Shown in pieces: positions 25,079-37,055 of a stretch of 64,000 nt of DNA. The notes under the pieces are model-generated. The model was not told the origin of the DNA, made no database searches, and saw only the letters and a list, made by a program, of their open reading frames with translations. Position 1 is the stretch's first letter, and each line of letters starts with the position of its first letter. The stretch lies in contig NZ_JAJHPV010000009.1 of NCBI RefSeq assembly GCF_020831365.1, forward strand, positions 186,001 to 250,000. Direction: 5' to 3'. Made by a program: the position numbers and the translations under genes. The DNA is from Massilia agrisoli (GTDB taxonomy: Bacteria > Pseudomonadota > Gammaproteobacteria > Burkholderiales > Burkholderiaceae_D).

Positions 25079-25699
25079 ATGATCCAGAAAGCACGGAATC
25101 TATTGGCCGCAGCAGCCCTGTGCCTGCTGGCCGTGCCTGTCGTGGCGGTGCCGATCAACATTGTCCGCAATCCGGGCTTTGAGCTGGGGACCGCGCATTG
25201 GCATGCGCAGTTTTTCATCGTCGGCAACGATCCGCTGTGGGCACATACCGATCCCGGCATGGCGCGCACCACCTGCGTCGGCCTGCACTGTGTCGACTCG
25301 CTGATGGAAGGCGCTTACATCAGCCAGCTGCTGCCGACGATCGCCGGCGCCGAATATGACCTCAGCTTCTGGATCCGCAGCTTCAAGGGCAACGGGGAGT
25401 ATTCGGTGTTCTGGGATGGGGTGTTGCTGGACGATATTTTGCTGGCGCCGAACGGCGCGATGTCGCAGGCGACCTTCTCGGGCCTGTACGCGAGCGCCAA
25501 CGCCACGCTGCTTGAAATACACGGCCGTAACGACCTGCATGCGATTTCCTTCGACGACTTCAGGGTGGTCAGCGCCAACCTGGCGGACACCCCCGTCGTC
25601 CTGCCGTCACCCGGACACGTGACCGGGGTGCCGGAGCCGGCAGCGTTCGCGCTGGTGCTTGCCGGCCTCGGGCTGGTCGCCCTGTTTCGCCGCCGCTGA
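25079..25699 (+). CDS. PEP-CTERM sorting-domain exported protein
   Basis: A 206-residue secreted protein. A signal peptide (about 1-24) is followed by NIVRNPGFELGTAHW, the start of a carbohydrate-binding-like beta-sandwich common in PEP-CTERM proteins. The C-terminal sorting signal is VPEPAAFALVLAGLGLVALFRRR-like: PEP motif, hydrophobic helix, Arg tail. Such proteins are processed by an exosortase and often associate with exopolysaccharide. The exosortase is not in this window. The ATG at 25079 is preceded by AGGA. The stop abuts the stop of the convergent HMG-CoA lyase gene with no base between. Confidence 0.9.
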   Translation: MIQKARNLLAAAALCLLAVPVVAVPINIVRNPGFELGTAHWHAQFFIVGNDPLWAHTDPGMARTTCVGLHCVDSLMEGAYISQLLPTIAGAEYDLSFWIRSFKGNGEYSVFWDGVLLDDILLAPNGAMSQATFSGLYASANATLLEIHGRNDLHAISFDDFRVVSANLADTPVVLPSPGHVTGVPEPAAFALVLAGLGLVALFRRR

Positions 25700-26620
25700 T
25701 TATCCCGCGCGCTTGGCAAACAGCGCGTTGCCCGCGCGGCTGGCTGCCTTGCGGCCGAGGTGCTGCGAAATGAACTGGCCGGCGTCGACCACCAGGTCGA
25801 TGTCGATGCCGGTGTCGATGCCAAGGCCGTTCATCAGGAACAGCACATCCTCGGTCGCCACGTTGCCGGTGGCGCCTTTCGCATACGGGCAGCCGCCCAG
25901 TCCCGCCACCGACGAATGGAAGATCGACACGCCCACTTCCAGGCTGGCGTAGATGTTCGCCAGCGCCTGGCCGTAGGTGTCGTGGAAGTGGCCGGAGATG
26001 CGGTCGATGTGGAATTCCTGCGCCGCCACCAGCATCACCGCCTGCGTCTTGCGCGCGGTCGACACGCCGATGGTGTCGGCGATGTCGATCTCGTCGCAGC
26101 CCAGGTCACGCATGCGCGCCACCACGTCGGCCACCGCGTCGAGCGGCACCTCCCCCTGGTAGGGGCAGCCGAACGCGCAGCTGATGCTGCCGCGCAGGCG
26201 CAGGCCATTTTCCTTGGCCGCCTTTGCGACGCTTTCAAAGCGCGCGATCGATTCCGCGATCGAGCAGTTGATGTTCTTTTGCGAGAAAGCCTCGGAGGCC
26301 GAACCGAAAATCACCACCTCGTCGGCGCGGCTGGCCAGCGCCGCCTCGAAGCCCTGCATGTTCGGTGTCAGCGCCGAGTAAACCGTGCCTTCGCGCCGGG
26401 TGATGTTGGCCATTACCTCGGTGCTGGTGGCCATCTGCGGCACCCATTTTGGCGACACGAAGGATGCCGCCTCAATATTGCGGAAGCCCGCGCGCGACAG
26501 CCGGTCGACCAGCTCGACCTTGACGTCGGCAGGCACGGCTTCCTTCTCGTTTTGCAGGCCGTCGCGCGGGCCGACTTCGACGATCTTTACCTTTTTCGGC
26601 AGTTCTGGCTGGGTGCTCAT
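25700..26620 (-). CDS. mvaB: Hydroxymethylglutaryl-CoA lyase
   Basis: A 306-residue enzyme that splits HMG-CoA into acetoacetate and acetyl-CoA, the last step of leucine degradation. The N-terminus has VGPRDGLQNE (catalytic Arg-Asp) and the C-terminal half has SGHFHDTYGQ (metal-binding His) and the signature GLGGCPYAKGATGNVATED with its catalytic Cys. It is the final gene of the liu/bio operon, 16 bases after ghrA. The name liuE is also used in this pathway context. Confidence 0.95.
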   Translation of the reverse strand: MSTQPELPKKVKIVEVGPRDGLQNEKEAVPADVKVELVDRLSRAGFRNIEAASFVSPKWVPQMATSTEVMANITRREGTVYSALTPNMQGFEAALASRADEVVIFGSASEAFSQKNINCSIAESIARFESVAKAAKENGLRLRGSISCAFGCPYQGEVPLDAVADVVARMRDLGCDEIDIADTIGVSTARKTQAVMLVAAQEFHIDRISGHFHDTYGQALANIYASLEVGVSIFHSSVAGLGGCPYAKGATGNVATEDVLFLMNGLGIDTGIDIDLVVDAGQFISQHLGRKAASRAGNALFAKRAG

Positions 26621-26636
26621 GTTCGTCCTCGCTATC

Positions 26637-27566
26637 TCAATAACCTCGGGTGCGGTCGACCACGTCGGCCACTGGCTCGCCTTTTTCCAGCGAGTGTATT
26701 TTGCCCACCATCTGGCGGATGCTCTCGGTGCGGATCGTCAGCGCCGACATGTGCGGCGTGACCGTGATGCGCGGTTCGCCCCAGAACGGGTGCGGCGCCG
26801 GCAGCGGCTCTTCGCGGAACACGTCCAGCGCGGCGCCGGCGATATGCCCCGATCTTACCAGTGCCAGCAGATCCGGTTCGGCCACATGGCCGCCGCGCGC
26901 CACGTTGACCAGGTAGGCGCCTTGCGGCAGCTGCGACAGGCGCGCGTGGTCGAGCAGGTTGGCGGTGTCGGGCGTCAGCGGCAGCATGCACACCAGCACC
27001 CGCGTGCCGGACAAGAATTCAGCCAGGCCATCGGAGCCGCTGAAACACGCCACGCCGTCGAGCTGTTTTGCGGTGCGGCTCCAGCCGCGTACCGGGAAGC
27101 CGAAGTGCAGCAGCGCCTCGATTGTGCGCATCCCGAGCACGCCCATGCCCATCACGCCGACCGCAAAATCTTCCTTGCGGTGCTGGGGCAGCTGGGCCCA
27201 GGCGCCGGCGCGCGCCTGTTGTTCGTATTCGTCAAAGCGGCGGAAGTAGCGCAGCACGAAGTGCGACACATATTCGGCCATCTGGATGGCCATGCCGGCG
27301 TCGCCCAGGCGGATGATCGGCACCGGCGGCAGCGCGTCGCCATATTTGAGGATGGCGTCAGCACCCGCGCCGGTCAGGAAAATCGCCTTTACATGCGCCA
27401 GTTCGGCCATCAGCCCTTGCGGCGGCATCCACAACACCGCGTAATCGCACGGCGCGATACTTGCGCCCTCCTGCCACACCACGACCTCGGCCTCGGGCAG
27501 CAGTTCCGCGAAGTCGCGTATCCACGGTTCGGTCACGCCGTCGGCGCGGTGCAGGAGGATGCGCAT
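26637..27566 (-). CDS. ghrA: Glyoxylate/hydroxypyruvate reductase A-like dehydrogenase
   Basis: A 309-residue NAD(P)-dependent 2-hydroxyacid dehydrogenase. The nucleotide-binding motif is GVMGMGVLG (about 146), then LPLTPDTANLL, NVARGGHVAEPDL with the substrate-binding Arg, and the late TPHMSALT. It most resembles GhrA, which reduces glyoxylate and hydroxypyruvate. It begins 6 bases after the mccA stop, so it belongs to the operon by position. No step of leucine breakdown obviously needs it. Confidence 0.88.
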   Translation of the reverse strand: MRILLHRADGVTEPWIRDFAELLPEAEVVVWQEGASIAPCDYAVLWMPPQGLMAELAHVKAIFLTGAGADAILKYGDALPPVPIIRLGDAGMAIQMAEYVSHFVLRYFRRFDEYEQQARAGAWAQLPQHRKEDFAVGVMGMGVLGMRTIEALLHFGFPVRGWSRTAKQLDGVACFSGSDGLAEFLSGTRVLVCMLPLTPDTANLLDHARLSQLPQGAYLVNVARGGHVAEPDLLALVRSGHIAGAALDVFREEPLPAPHPFWGEPRITVTPHMSALTIRTESIRQMVGKIHSLEKGEPVADVVDRTRGY

Positions 27567-27572
27567 GCTGCT

Positions 27573-29615
<2,043 letters not shown>

Positions 29616-29652
29616 GCGTAGTATCCGATCGGTTTTTTACAGGTTATTGGGA

Positions 29653-30687
29653 TTAGCCGCCGCAGCTTGCCTTCGGCGCGGAGTCGAGCGTGGCTGCGCG
29701 GGTCGGCAGGCCAAGCTTGTTCAGCAGCGTGCGGTCGTCTTCGGCTTCCGGGTTGTCGGTCGTGAGCAGCTTGTCGCCGTAGAAGATCGAGTTGGCGCCG
29801 GCGAGGAAGCACATCGCCTGCACGGCTTCGCCCATCTGGCGGCGGCCTGCGGACAGGCGCACGCGCGCTTGCGGCATGGTGATGCGCGCAACGGCGATGG
29901 TGCGGACGAATTCAAACGGGTCGAGCGGGTCGAGGCCGTGCAGCGGCGTGCCTTCCACCTGCACCAGGTGGTTGACCGGCACCGATTCCGGATATGGGTT
30001 CAGGTTGGCCAGCTGGGCGATCAGGCCGGCGCGCTGCTGGCGCGACTCGCCCATGCCGACGATGCCGCCGCAGCAGACCTTCAGGCCCGCATTGCGCACC
30101 TGGCCCAGGGTATCGAGGCGGTCCTGGTATTCGCGGGTCGAAATCACGTTGTTGTAGAACTCGGGCGCGGTATCGAGGTTGTGGTTGTAGAAGTCGAGGC
30201 CAGCTTTCTTCAGCCGGTCGGCCTGGCCTTCTTCGAGCATGCCGAGGGTCGCACAGGTTTCGAGGCCGAGCGCTTTTACTTCGCGCACCATCTCCTCGAC
30301 CTTCTCCATGTCGCGCTCCTTCGGGCTGCGCCATGCCGCGCCCATGCAGAAGCGGGTCGCGCCGTTGGCCTTGGCCTGGCGGGCTGCATCGAGCACGGTG
30401 TCGATGCCGAGGATCTTCTTGGCCTCGACGCCGGTGTCGTAGCGTGCCGCCTGTGGGCAGTAGCTGCAGTCTTCCTCGCAGCCGCCGGTCTTGATCGACA
30501 ACAGCGTGGCCAGTTCGACGTCACCGGCCGGGAAGTTAGCGCGGTGCACGGTCTGGGCGCGGAACATCAGGTCGTTGAACGGCAGCTCGAACAGCGCCAG
30601 CACGTCGGCCAGCGGCCAGGTGGCTTCCTTTGGCAGGCCGATCGGATCGGCAGGCGGGTGGAACGAGACAGATTGGATTTGGGACAT
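29653..30687 (-). CDS. bioB: Biotin synthase
   Basis: A 344-residue radical SAM enzyme that inserts sulfur into dethiobiotin. The SAM cluster motif is [10 protein letters not shown] (Cys-x3-Cys-x2-Cys). [12 protein letters not shown] and the C-terminal [17 protein letters not shown] region are characteristic. It ends the bioA-F-D-B run and is followed after 37 bases by the biotin-dependent carboxylase gene liuD. Confidence 0.97.
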   Translation of the reverse strand: MSQIQSVSFHPPADPIGLPKEATWPLADVLALFELPFNDLMFRAQTVHRANFPAGDVELATLLSIKTGGCEEDCSYCPQAARYDTGVEAKKILGIDTVLDAARQAKANGATRFCMGAAWRSPKERDMEKVEEMVREVKALGLETCATLGMLEEGQADRLKKAGLDFYNHNLDTAPEFYNNVISTREYQDRLDTLGQVRNAGLKVCCGGIVGMGESRQQRAGLIAQLANLNPYPESVPVNHLVQVEGTPLHGLDPLDPFEFVRTIAVARITMPQARVRLSAGRRQMGEAVQAMCFLAGANSIFYGDKLLTTDNPEAEDDRTLLNKLGLPTRAATLDSAPKASCGG

Positions 30688-30707
30688 CGTGATTCCTTGG
30701 ACGTGGT

Positions 30708-31493
30708 TCAGTCACGCGCGGTCGGCCAGCCTGGCAAGCCCGCGAGATCGATAAATTCGGCAGCCGCGGCGGCCGAAGGTTTTAACAGGTAAGGCACGCG
30801 GCCCAGCATCGGCGCCGGAATCCGCTGTGCAAGCGCTTCGATATTCTCATCGACGTACGCCATCGCCGGGTCGACCTCGTTGGCCACCCAGCCGGCCAGC
30901 ACCAGCCCGCGCGCGACAATCGCTTCGATCGTCAACAGCGCGTGGTTGATGCAGCCAAGGCGAACTCCAACCACCAGGATCACCGGCAGGTTGAGTTGCT
31001 GCGCCATGTCGGCGCTGTCGAATTCATCTGAAAAAGGCACGCAAAAGCCGCCGACGCCTTCCACGACGACCGCATCGGCTGCCGCCGCGATTTCGGCATA
31101 GGCGGCGATGATGGGCACCGCGGTGATGGTGACGCCGTCCACCTTTGCCGCGATATGCGGCGCGCACGGTTCGGTCAGCATGAACGGGGTGGTAATGGAA
31201 CCCAGCATGTGGACGTTGCCCGCGGCGGCCAGCATGTCGGCGTCTTCGTTATGCAGTTCGCCGTCGCGCATCACGGCGCCCGCGGCCACCGGCTTCATGC
31301 CGCAGGCGCGCACGCCGCCTGACGCCAGCTTGTGCAGCATTGCGGCGGACACCAGGGTCTTGCCGATTTCGGTATCGGTGCCGGTCACAAAGCAGCAAAA
31401 ACGCGAAGGAAGGCGGTCCGCCACAGGTGCGGCCTCCGCTTCGGGCGCCAGCTTGGTTCCGGCTACGGTGTCAGTTGGATCATTGAGACTCAT
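30708..31493 (-). CDS. bioD: Dethiobiotin synthetase
   Basis: A 261-residue ATP-dependent enzyme closing the ureido ring of dethiobiotin from 7,8-diaminopelargonate and CO2. The P-loop is [19 protein letters not shown] (about 35), followed by [10 protein letters not shown] with a substrate-binding acidic residue. A roughly 30-residue N-terminal extension precedes the core, so the start could be further in. As annotated it overlaps the bioF gene end by 14 bases. Confidence 0.93.
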   Translation of the reverse strand: MSLNDPTDTVAGTKLAPEAEAAPVADRLPSRFCCFVTGTDTEIGKTLVSAAMLHKLASGGVRACGMKPVAAGAVMRDGELHNEDADMLAAAGNVHMLGSITTPFMLTEPCAPHIAAKVDGVTITAVPIIAAYAEIAAAADAVVVEGVGGFCVPFSDEFDSADMAQQLNLPVILVVGVRLGCINHALLTIEAIVARGLVLAGWVANEVDPAMAYVDENIEALAQRIPAPMLGRVPYLLKPSAAAAAEFIDLAGLPGWPTARD

Positions 31494-32676
31494 CCCATGT
31501 CCTTTCCAGTTCGTTAAGCGCAGTAGCCAGGTGCGTTACCTCTTCGCGCGTATGGGCTGCGGACAGTGTAATGCGCAGGCGCGCGGTATTCACGGGTACG
31601 GTCGGGGGGCGGATCGCCGCGACCCACAGCCCGCGCTGGTACAAGCCGGCGCCGACCCGCATGGCTTCGTCATTACGTCCGATGATAACTGGCTGGATCG
31701 CGGTCGTCGACGCGGGACGCTGCCAGCGCGACAGTGTCAGTTCGTCGTCCAGCTGGCCGATCAGGGCTTGCAGACGGGCGCGGCGCGCGGCGCCTTCGCT
31801 GCCGCCGATGATGTCCAGGCTGGCCAGCAGCGCGTGCGCCAGCGCCGGCGGGGCGGCGGTGGTGAAAATGTAAGGGCGCGCACGCTGGATCATCAGTTCG
31901 ATCACGCTGGCATGTGCCGCGATAAAAGCGCCGCCCACGCCGGCGGCCTTGCCCAGCGTTCCCATATAGACCAGGTTGGGCGAACGCAGGCCGAAGTGTT
32001 CCAGCGCGCCGCGGCCATGCTCGCCCAGGGTGCCGAAGCCGTGCGCATCGTCGATCGCCAGCCAGGCGCCGTGGCGTTCGCACAGCGCCAGCATCTGCGG
32101 CAGCGGCGCCAGGTCGCCGTCCATGCTGAATACGCTGTCGGTGACAACCAGCTTGGTGGTGGCGTTGCTGGCTTCGAGCAGCGCGGCCAGCGCATCGAGG
32201 TCGGCGTGCGGATACACCTTGACGCTGGCGCGCGCGAGCCTGGCGCCATCGATCAGCGAGGCGTGGTTCAGCGACTCGGAAAAGATCTCGGCGTCGGCGT
32301 CTTGGCCCAGCGCCGTCAACATCGCCAGGTTGGCCATGTAGCCGGTGCAGAACGACAGCGCGCGCGCCGATTCGAGGTGCGGGCTGAGGAACCCGGCGAG
32401 GCGCTCCTCGAGCAGCTCATGGGCGCGGCCATGGCCGCTGATCAGGTGCGATGCGCCGCTGCCGGCGCCATACAGCGACGCGCCTTCGCGCAGCGCTTCG
32501 ATGACCACCGGGTGGGCGGCGAGGCCAAGGTAGTCGTTGCTGCAGAACGCCAGCATCGGGCGGCCATCGACGACCAGGCGCGGCGCCGAGGGCGTTTCGA
32601 CGATTCGGCGCCGGCGGGTCAGGCTTTGCTCGTCGAGGGCCTTCAGCTTGCGGTCGAGGGATGCGATCAGGTCCAT
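31480..32676 (-). CDS. bioF: 8-amino-7-oxononanoate synthase
   Basis: A 398-residue PLP enzyme that condenses pimeloyl-ACP or pimeloyl-CoA with alanine, the first committed step of the biotin ring pathway. Landmarks are [35 protein letters not shown] and [15 protein letters not shown] with the PLP-binding Lys. It starts 3 bases after the bioA stop. Confidence 0.95.
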   Translation of the reverse strand: MDLIASLDRKLKALDEQSLTRRRRIVETPSAPRLVVDGRPMLAFCSNDYLGLAAHPVVIEALREGASLYGAGSGASHLISGHGRAHELLEERLAGFLSPHLESARALSFCTGYMANLAMLTALGQDADAEIFSESLNHASLIDGARLARASVKVYPHADLDALAALLEASNATTKLVVTDSVFSMDGDLAPLPQMLALCERHGAWLAIDDAHGFGTLGEHGRGALEHFGLRSPNLVYMGTLGKAAGVGGAFIAAHASVIELMIQRARPYIFTTAAPPALAHALLASLDIIGGSEGAARRARLQALIGQLDDELTLSRWQRPASTTAIQPVIIGRNDEAMRVGAGLYQRGLWVAAIRPPTVPVNTARLRITLSAAHTREEVTHLATALNELERTWDESQ

Positions 32677-32679
32677 CGG

Positions 32680-34008
32680 TCAGGCCGTAATCACGGACTC
32701 GAACACGGTACGCGTGCGCGCGGCCAGTCCGTCGATGTCGTCGTCGCTCAATACGTACGGCGGCATCAGGTACACAGTGCGGCCGATCGGGCGCAGCAGC
32801 AGCTCGTTGTCGAGGGCGCTGGCAAAGAAGCGGCGCGAAAAAGTGGATGCACGGGCGGCGTCCGGCTCGACGGCGTCGAAGGCCCAGATCATGCCGCGCT
32901 GGCGGAAGTTCTTCACGCGCTCATGGCTGGCCAGCGGCGCCAGCGCGGCGCTCAAGCGTTCGGCGCGCGTGCGGTTGCGGTTCAAAACATCGTCTTCGCG
33001 GAAGATCGCCAGGGTGGCCAGCGCGGCGCGGCAGGCCAGCGGATTGCCGGTGTACGAGTGCGAGTGCAGGAAGCCGCGGCGTACGTCGGTGCTGTAGAAA
33101 GCCTGGTAGACCTCGTCGCGCGTCAGTACCAGCGACAAGGGCAGGTAGCCGCCGCTGATGCCTTTGGACAGGCACAGGAAGTCGGGCCAGATGGCGGCCT
33201 GCTCGCAGGCGAAGAAGGTGCCGGTGCGCCCGCAGCCGACCGCGATCTCGTCGACGATCATGTGCACCTGGTGGCGGTCGCACAGCTCGCGCACTAGCTT
33301 CAGGTAGAGCGGGTCGTGCATCGCCATGCCGGTGGCGCACTGCACCAGCGGCTCGATGATGATGGCCGCGATCTTGCCGGCGCGTTCCTCGAACAGCCGC
33401 TCCACATCGGCGGCGGCGCGGCGCGCGACATCCTGCGCAGTCTCGCCTTCGCGCGCATTGCGCGCGTCCGGCGACGACACGGTGCGCGCGGCGCGCAGCA
33501 GGGGGCCGTAAGCATCCTTGAACAGCGCCACATCGGTCACGGCAAGCGCGCCGATGGTCTCGCCGTGGTAGCTGCCTTCAAGGCAGACGAATTCCTGCTT
33601 GTCCGCCTGGCCGCCATTGCGCCACGCGTGGAAGCTCATCTTCAGCGCGATTTCAACGGCCGACGCGCCGTCCGATGCGTAGAACGCATGGCCGAGCACA
33701 TTGCCGGTCATGTCAGACAGCTGCTCCGACAGCTGGATGACCGGTTCGTGCGTGAACCCGGCCAGCATCGCGTGCTCCAGCATGTCCAGCTGGTCCTTCA
33801 GCGCTGCGTTGATGCGCGGGTTCGCGTGGCCGAACAGGTTCACCCACCATGAGCTGATGGCGTCGAAGTAGCGCTTGCCGTCATGGTCGTACAGCCATAC
33901 GCCGCGGCCGTGGCTGACCGGGATCAGCGGCACGGTCTCGTGGTGCTGCATCTGGGTGCACGGGTGCCAGACACTTTTCAGGCTACGGGCAACCCAATCT
34001 TGTGACAT
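32680..34008 (-). CDS. bioA: Adenosylmethionine-8-amino-7-oxononanoate aminotransferase
   Basis: A 442-residue class III aminotransferase making 7,8-diaminopelargonate with SAM as amino donor. It begins SLKSVWHPCTQMQHHE, the BioA-specific start, then has SSWWVNLFGH, FYASDGASAVEIALKM, GSYHGETIGAL, the PLP-Asp segment HMIVDEIAVGCGRTG and LCLSKGISGG with the PLP Lys. The ATG at 34008 has GGA upstream; a TTG at 34020 was dismissed. It follows liuC after 12 bases. Confidence 0.96.
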   Translation of the reverse strand: MSQDWVARSLKSVWHPCTQMQHHETVPLIPVSHGRGVWLYDHDGKRYFDAISSWWVNLFGHANPRINAALKDQLDMLEHAMLAGFTHEPVIQLSEQLSDMTGNVLGHAFYASDGASAVEIALKMSFHAWRNGGQADKQEFVCLEGSYHGETIGALAVTDVALFKDAYGPLLRAARTVSSPDARNAREGETAQDVARRAAADVERLFEERAGKIAAIIIEPLVQCATGMAMHDPLYLKLVRELCDRHQVHMIVDEIAVGCGRTGTFFACEQAAIWPDFLCLSKGISGGYLPLSLVLTRDEVYQAFYSTDVRRGFLHSHSYTGNPLACRAALATLAIFREDDVLNRNRTRAERLSAALAPLASHERVKNFRQRGMIWAFDAVEPDAARASTFSRRFFASALDNELLLRPIGRTVYLMPPYVLSDDDIDGLAARTRTVFESVITA

Positions 34009-34020
34009 GCGTGATTCCAA

Positions 34021-34809
34021 TCAGTTCAGCCAGGACGGTTTGCGCTTTTCGAGGAAGGAAGCGACACCTTCGCGCCCCTCAAGCGATGAACGGATCTTGG
34101 CGATACGCTGCGCGGTATCGAGCAGCAGCGCGTCGGTAACATCCTTGCCCGCGATGTCGCGCACCAGCACCTTCGCTTCAGCGACGGCGTTCGGGCTGTT
34201 GGTAACCAGCGATTTGACGATGGCCGCCACCTGCTCGTCGAGCTTGTCGGCAGCGACCACTTCATGCGCGAAGCCGATGCGGTGCGCTTCGTTCGCGCTG
34301 AAGCGTTCAGCCGTGACGAAGTAGCGGCGCGCGGCGTTTTCGCCCATCGCCTTGATGACGTAGGGCGAGATGGTGGCCGGGATCAGGCCGAGCTTTACTT
34401 CGGACAGGCAGAAGTTGGCTTCCTCGACCGCCACCACGATGTCGCATGCGGCCACAAGGCCCATGCCGCCGGCGTAGCAGTCGCCCTGTACCTTGGCCAC
34501 GACCGGTTTCGGGCACAGGTAGATCGTGCGCAGCATGTCGGCCAGGCGAGTGGCGTCGTCGAGGTTTTCGGCGTCCGAGTAGGCCGCCATCTTCTTCATC
34601 CAGTTCAGGTCCGCGCCGGCGCAGAAGGCCACGCCGTTGGCGGCGAGGACGATCGCGCGCACGTCCTCGCGGCGCCCGAGTTCATCGAAGGCCAGCGCCA
34701 GCTCGGTGATGGTGGTTTCATTAAACGCGTTGCGCACGTCGGGGCGGTTGAGCGTGACGGTGGCGACGCGGTTCTCGACGGTGACGTCGAGGGTCTGGTG
34801 CGTGTTCAA
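34021..34809 (-). CDS. liuC: Methylglutaconyl-CoA hydratase (enoyl-CoA hydratase family)
   Basis: A 262-residue crotonase-fold enzyme. The oxyanion-hole segment NGVAFCAGADLNWM and the VQGDCYAGGMGLVAACDIVV segment are typical, as is LSEVKLGLIPATISPYV. In the liu operon this member hydrates 3-methylglutaconyl-CoA to HMG-CoA. The position, 10 bases after liuB, supports this assignment over a generic enoyl-CoA hydratase. Confidence 0.92.
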   Translation of the reverse strand: MNTHQTLDVTVENRVATVTLNRPDVRNAFNETTITELALAFDELGRREDVRAIVLAANGVAFCAGADLNWMKKMAAYSDAENLDDATRLADMLRTIYLCPKPVVAKVQGDCYAGGMGLVAACDIVVAVEEANFCLSEVKLGLIPATISPYVIKAMGENAARRYFVTAERFSANEAHRIGFAHEVVAADKLDEQVAAIVKSLVTNSPNAVAEAKVLVRDIAGKDVTDALLLDTAQRIAKIRSSLEGREGVASFLEKRKPSWLN

Positions 34810-34819
34810 GGTAATCTCC

Positions 34820-36427
34820 TTACATCCGGAAGACGCCGAACTTCGTGTCCGGGATTTCGGCGTTCAGCGCTGCCGACAAGCCGAGGCCCAGCACCATGCG
34901 GGTGTCGGCCGGGTCGATGACCCCGTCGTCCCACAGGCGCGCGGTGGCGTAGTAAGGGTGGCCCTGGTGCTCGTACTGCTCCTTGATCGGCTGCTTGAAC
35001 GCGGCTTCCTCTTCGGCCGACCACTGGCCGCCCTTGCCTTCGATGCCGTCGCGCTTGACGGTGGCCAGCACCGACGCGGCCTGGTCGCCGCCCATGACGG
35101 AAATGCGCGCATTCGGCCACATCCACATGAAGCGCGGCGAGAACGCGCGGCCGCACATGCCGTAGTTACCGGCGCCGAAGCTGCCGCCGATGATCACGGT
35201 GAACTTCGGCACCGCGGCCGTGGCCACGGCGGTCACCATCTTGGCGCCGTTGCGGGCGATGCCTTCGTTTTCGTATTTGCGGCCGACCATGAAGCCGGTG
35301 ATATTTTGCAGGAACACCAGCGGGATCTTGCGCTGGCAGCACAGCTCGATGAAGTGGGTGCCCTTGAGCGCCGACTCCGAGAACAAGATGCCGTTGTTGG
35401 CGATAATGCCGACCTTGACGCCGTATATGTGGGCAAAGCCGCACACCAGCGTGGTGCCGTAGCGCGCCTTGAATTCATCGAACTCGCTGCCGTCGACGAT
35501 GCGCGCGATGACTTCGCGGACATCGAAGGGCTTGCGGGTATCGACCGGGATCACGCCGTACAGTTCTTCGGCGGCGTATTTCGGTTCGACGGATTCGCGC
35601 AAGGCCATCTGCTGCGGCTTGGTGCGGTTCAGGTTCGACACGATGGTGCGCGCCAGCGACAGCGCGTGCAGGTCGTTCTGGGCAAGGTGGTCGACCACGC
35701 CGGACAGGCGGGTGTGGACATCGCCGCCGCCCAGGTCTTCTGCGGTCACCACTTCGCCGGTGGCGGCTTTCACCAGCGGCGGGCCGCCCAGGAAGATGGT
35801 GCCCTGTTCCTTGACGATGATCGACTCGTCGCTCATCGCAGGCACGTAGGCGCCGCCCGCGGTGCAGGAACCCATCACCACGGCGATCTGCGGGATGCCC
35901 TTGGCGGACAGGTTGGCCTGGTTGTAGAAGATGCGGCCGAAGTGGTCGCGGTCCGGGAACACGTCGTCCTGGTTTGGCAGGTTGGCGCCGCCCGAGTCCA
36001 CCAGGTAGATGCACGGCAGGTTGTTCTGGTCGGCGATCTCCTGCGCGCGCAGGTGCTTCTTGACCGTCATCGGGTAGTAGGTGCCGCCCTTGACGGTGGC
36101 GTCGTTACAGACGATCACGCACTCCTGGCCGGCCACGCGGCCGATGCCGGTGATGATGCCGGCCGCAGGGGCGGCGTTGTCGTACATTTCGTAGGCCGCC
36201 AGTTGCGACAGCTCGAGGAAGGGCGTGCCCGGATCGAGCAGCATCTGCACGCGGTCGCGCGGCAGCAGTTTGCCGCGTGCGACATGCTTGGCGCTGGCTG
36301 CGGCGCCGCCGCCGGCCGACGCTGCCGCCACCTTGGCGCGCAAATCGTCGACGATGAGCTGCATGGCACTGGCATTGGCTTTGAAATCGTCGCCGCGCGG
36401 ATTGAGTTTGCTGTCGATATGGGGCAT
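34820..36427 (-). CDS. liuB: Methylcrotonyl-CoA carboxylase, carboxyltransferase beta subunit
   Basis: A 535-residue carboxyltransferase with two crotonase-fold halves. It begins [18 protein letters not shown], as MCC beta subunits do. It has [36 protein letters not shown] and, in the second half, [20 protein letters not shown] and [15 protein letters not shown]. It transfers CO2 from biotin on LiuD to 3-methylcrotonyl-CoA. LiuA (isovaleryl-CoA dehydrogenase) and LiuR, usually encoded upstream, are not in this window. Confidence 0.95.
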   Translation of the reverse strand: MPHIDSKLNPRGDDFKANASAMQLIVDDLRAKVAAASAGGGAAASAKHVARGKLLPRDRVQMLLDPGTPFLELSQLAAYEMYDNAAPAAGIITGIGRVAGQECVIVCNDATVKGGTYYPMTVKKHLRAQEIADQNNLPCIYLVDSGGANLPNQDDVFPDRDHFGRIFYNQANLSAKGIPQIAVVMGSCTAGGAYVPAMSDESIIVKEQGTIFLGGPPLVKAATGEVVTAEDLGGGDVHTRLSGVVDHLAQNDLHALSLARTIVSNLNRTKPQQMALRESVEPKYAAEELYGVIPVDTRKPFDVREVIARIVDGSEFDEFKARYGTTLVCGFAHIYGVKVGIIANNGILFSESALKGTHFIELCCQRKIPLVFLQNITGFMVGRKYENEGIARNGAKMVTAVATAAVPKFTVIIGGSFGAGNYGMCGRAFSPRFMWMWPNARISVMGGDQAASVLATVKRDGIEGKGGQWSAEEEAAFKQPIKEQYEHQGHPYYATARLWDDGVIDPADTRMVLGLGLSAALNAEIPDTKFGVFRM

Positions 36428-36451
36428 TGCGATCCTTTTCTGACCTTCGTC

Positions 36452-36874
36452 TTATTCGGGGAAACTGCCGTCAAGGTAGTACCAGCGCGGCACGCCGCCG
36501 CTGCCGGTCTCGCGCACGAAGCGGCTCACTTCGTGCAGGCGATGGGCGCGGCCGCCGATCTTGTAGCGGGCGACAAATTCCACCGTGTCGTCGTCCGCTG
36601 TATTTACTTTACGTTGACGTAAACGTAAAGCAGATTTTACCTCAAGTCCCAGCCACTGCAATCTTTCGTTTTCGTTCACGATCGGCTCGTCGGGGCGGGT
36701 GCTGGGATGCCAGGTCGCGCTCAGGTAGGCCCCGTCACCGAGCGTGTACGCCGTATAGCGCGAACGCATCAGGGCTTCGGCGGTCTGCGGCACCGCTTCG
36801 CCGGACAGGTAAGGCCCGCAACAGGTGGGAAACGATGGGCCGCCGCAGGGGCAGGAGGCTGGTATTTTTGGCAT
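36452..36874 (-). CDS. YchJ family protein with SEC-C-like motif
   Basis: A 140-residue protein of the UPF0225/YchJ family. The N-terminal CPCGGPSFPTCCGPYL carries the Cys cluster of a SEC-C zinc-binding motif, followed by the family segment ALMRSRYTAYTLGDGAYL. The function is unknown. It is the first gene of the minus-strand run that continues 24 bases later with liuB, so it may share that promoter. It is divergent from the PEP-CTERM gene at 37056. Confidence 0.88.
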   Translation of the reverse strand: MPKIPASCPCGGPSFPTCCGPYLSGEAVPQTAEALMRSRYTAYTLGDGAYLSATWHPSTRPDEPIVNENERLQWLGLEVKSALRLRQRKVNTADDDTVEFVARYKIGGRAHRLHEVSRFVRETGSGGVPRWYYLDGSFPE

Positions 36875-36996
36875 GGCGACATTATCCGTTATTTCAGCCC
36901 GCCGGCGCAGGGTGTCGTGTCGGCAAACTTTACACCGCCCAACACTGCGCCCTGACGCGCGGCGCTAACGTGTTGATTAAATGAACTATTTATTTC

Positions 36997-37012
36997 TGGC
37001 ATCAAAATTGCT
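36997..37012 (+). promoter_or_regulatory. Sigma-54 (RpoN) promoter
   Basis: TGGCATCAAAATTGCT matches the sigma-54 consensus TGGCAC-G-N4-TTGCW with the required GG-N10-GC spacing. Transcription would start near 37022, 34 bases before the PEP-CTERM start codon. RpoN with the PrsK/PrsR two-component pair is known to drive PEP-CTERM genes in Zoogloea. Confidence 0.75.
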
Positions 37013-37055
37013 TTGATGATATTAAACTTATTAATCACACTACTCGGACCCATCC

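Noticed and set aside
31108-33297. 729-residue plus-strand open frame
   Set aside because: Antisense shadow of bioD, bioF and bioA.
34637-36622. 661-residue plus-strand open frame
   Set aside because: Antisense shadow of liuC and liuB.
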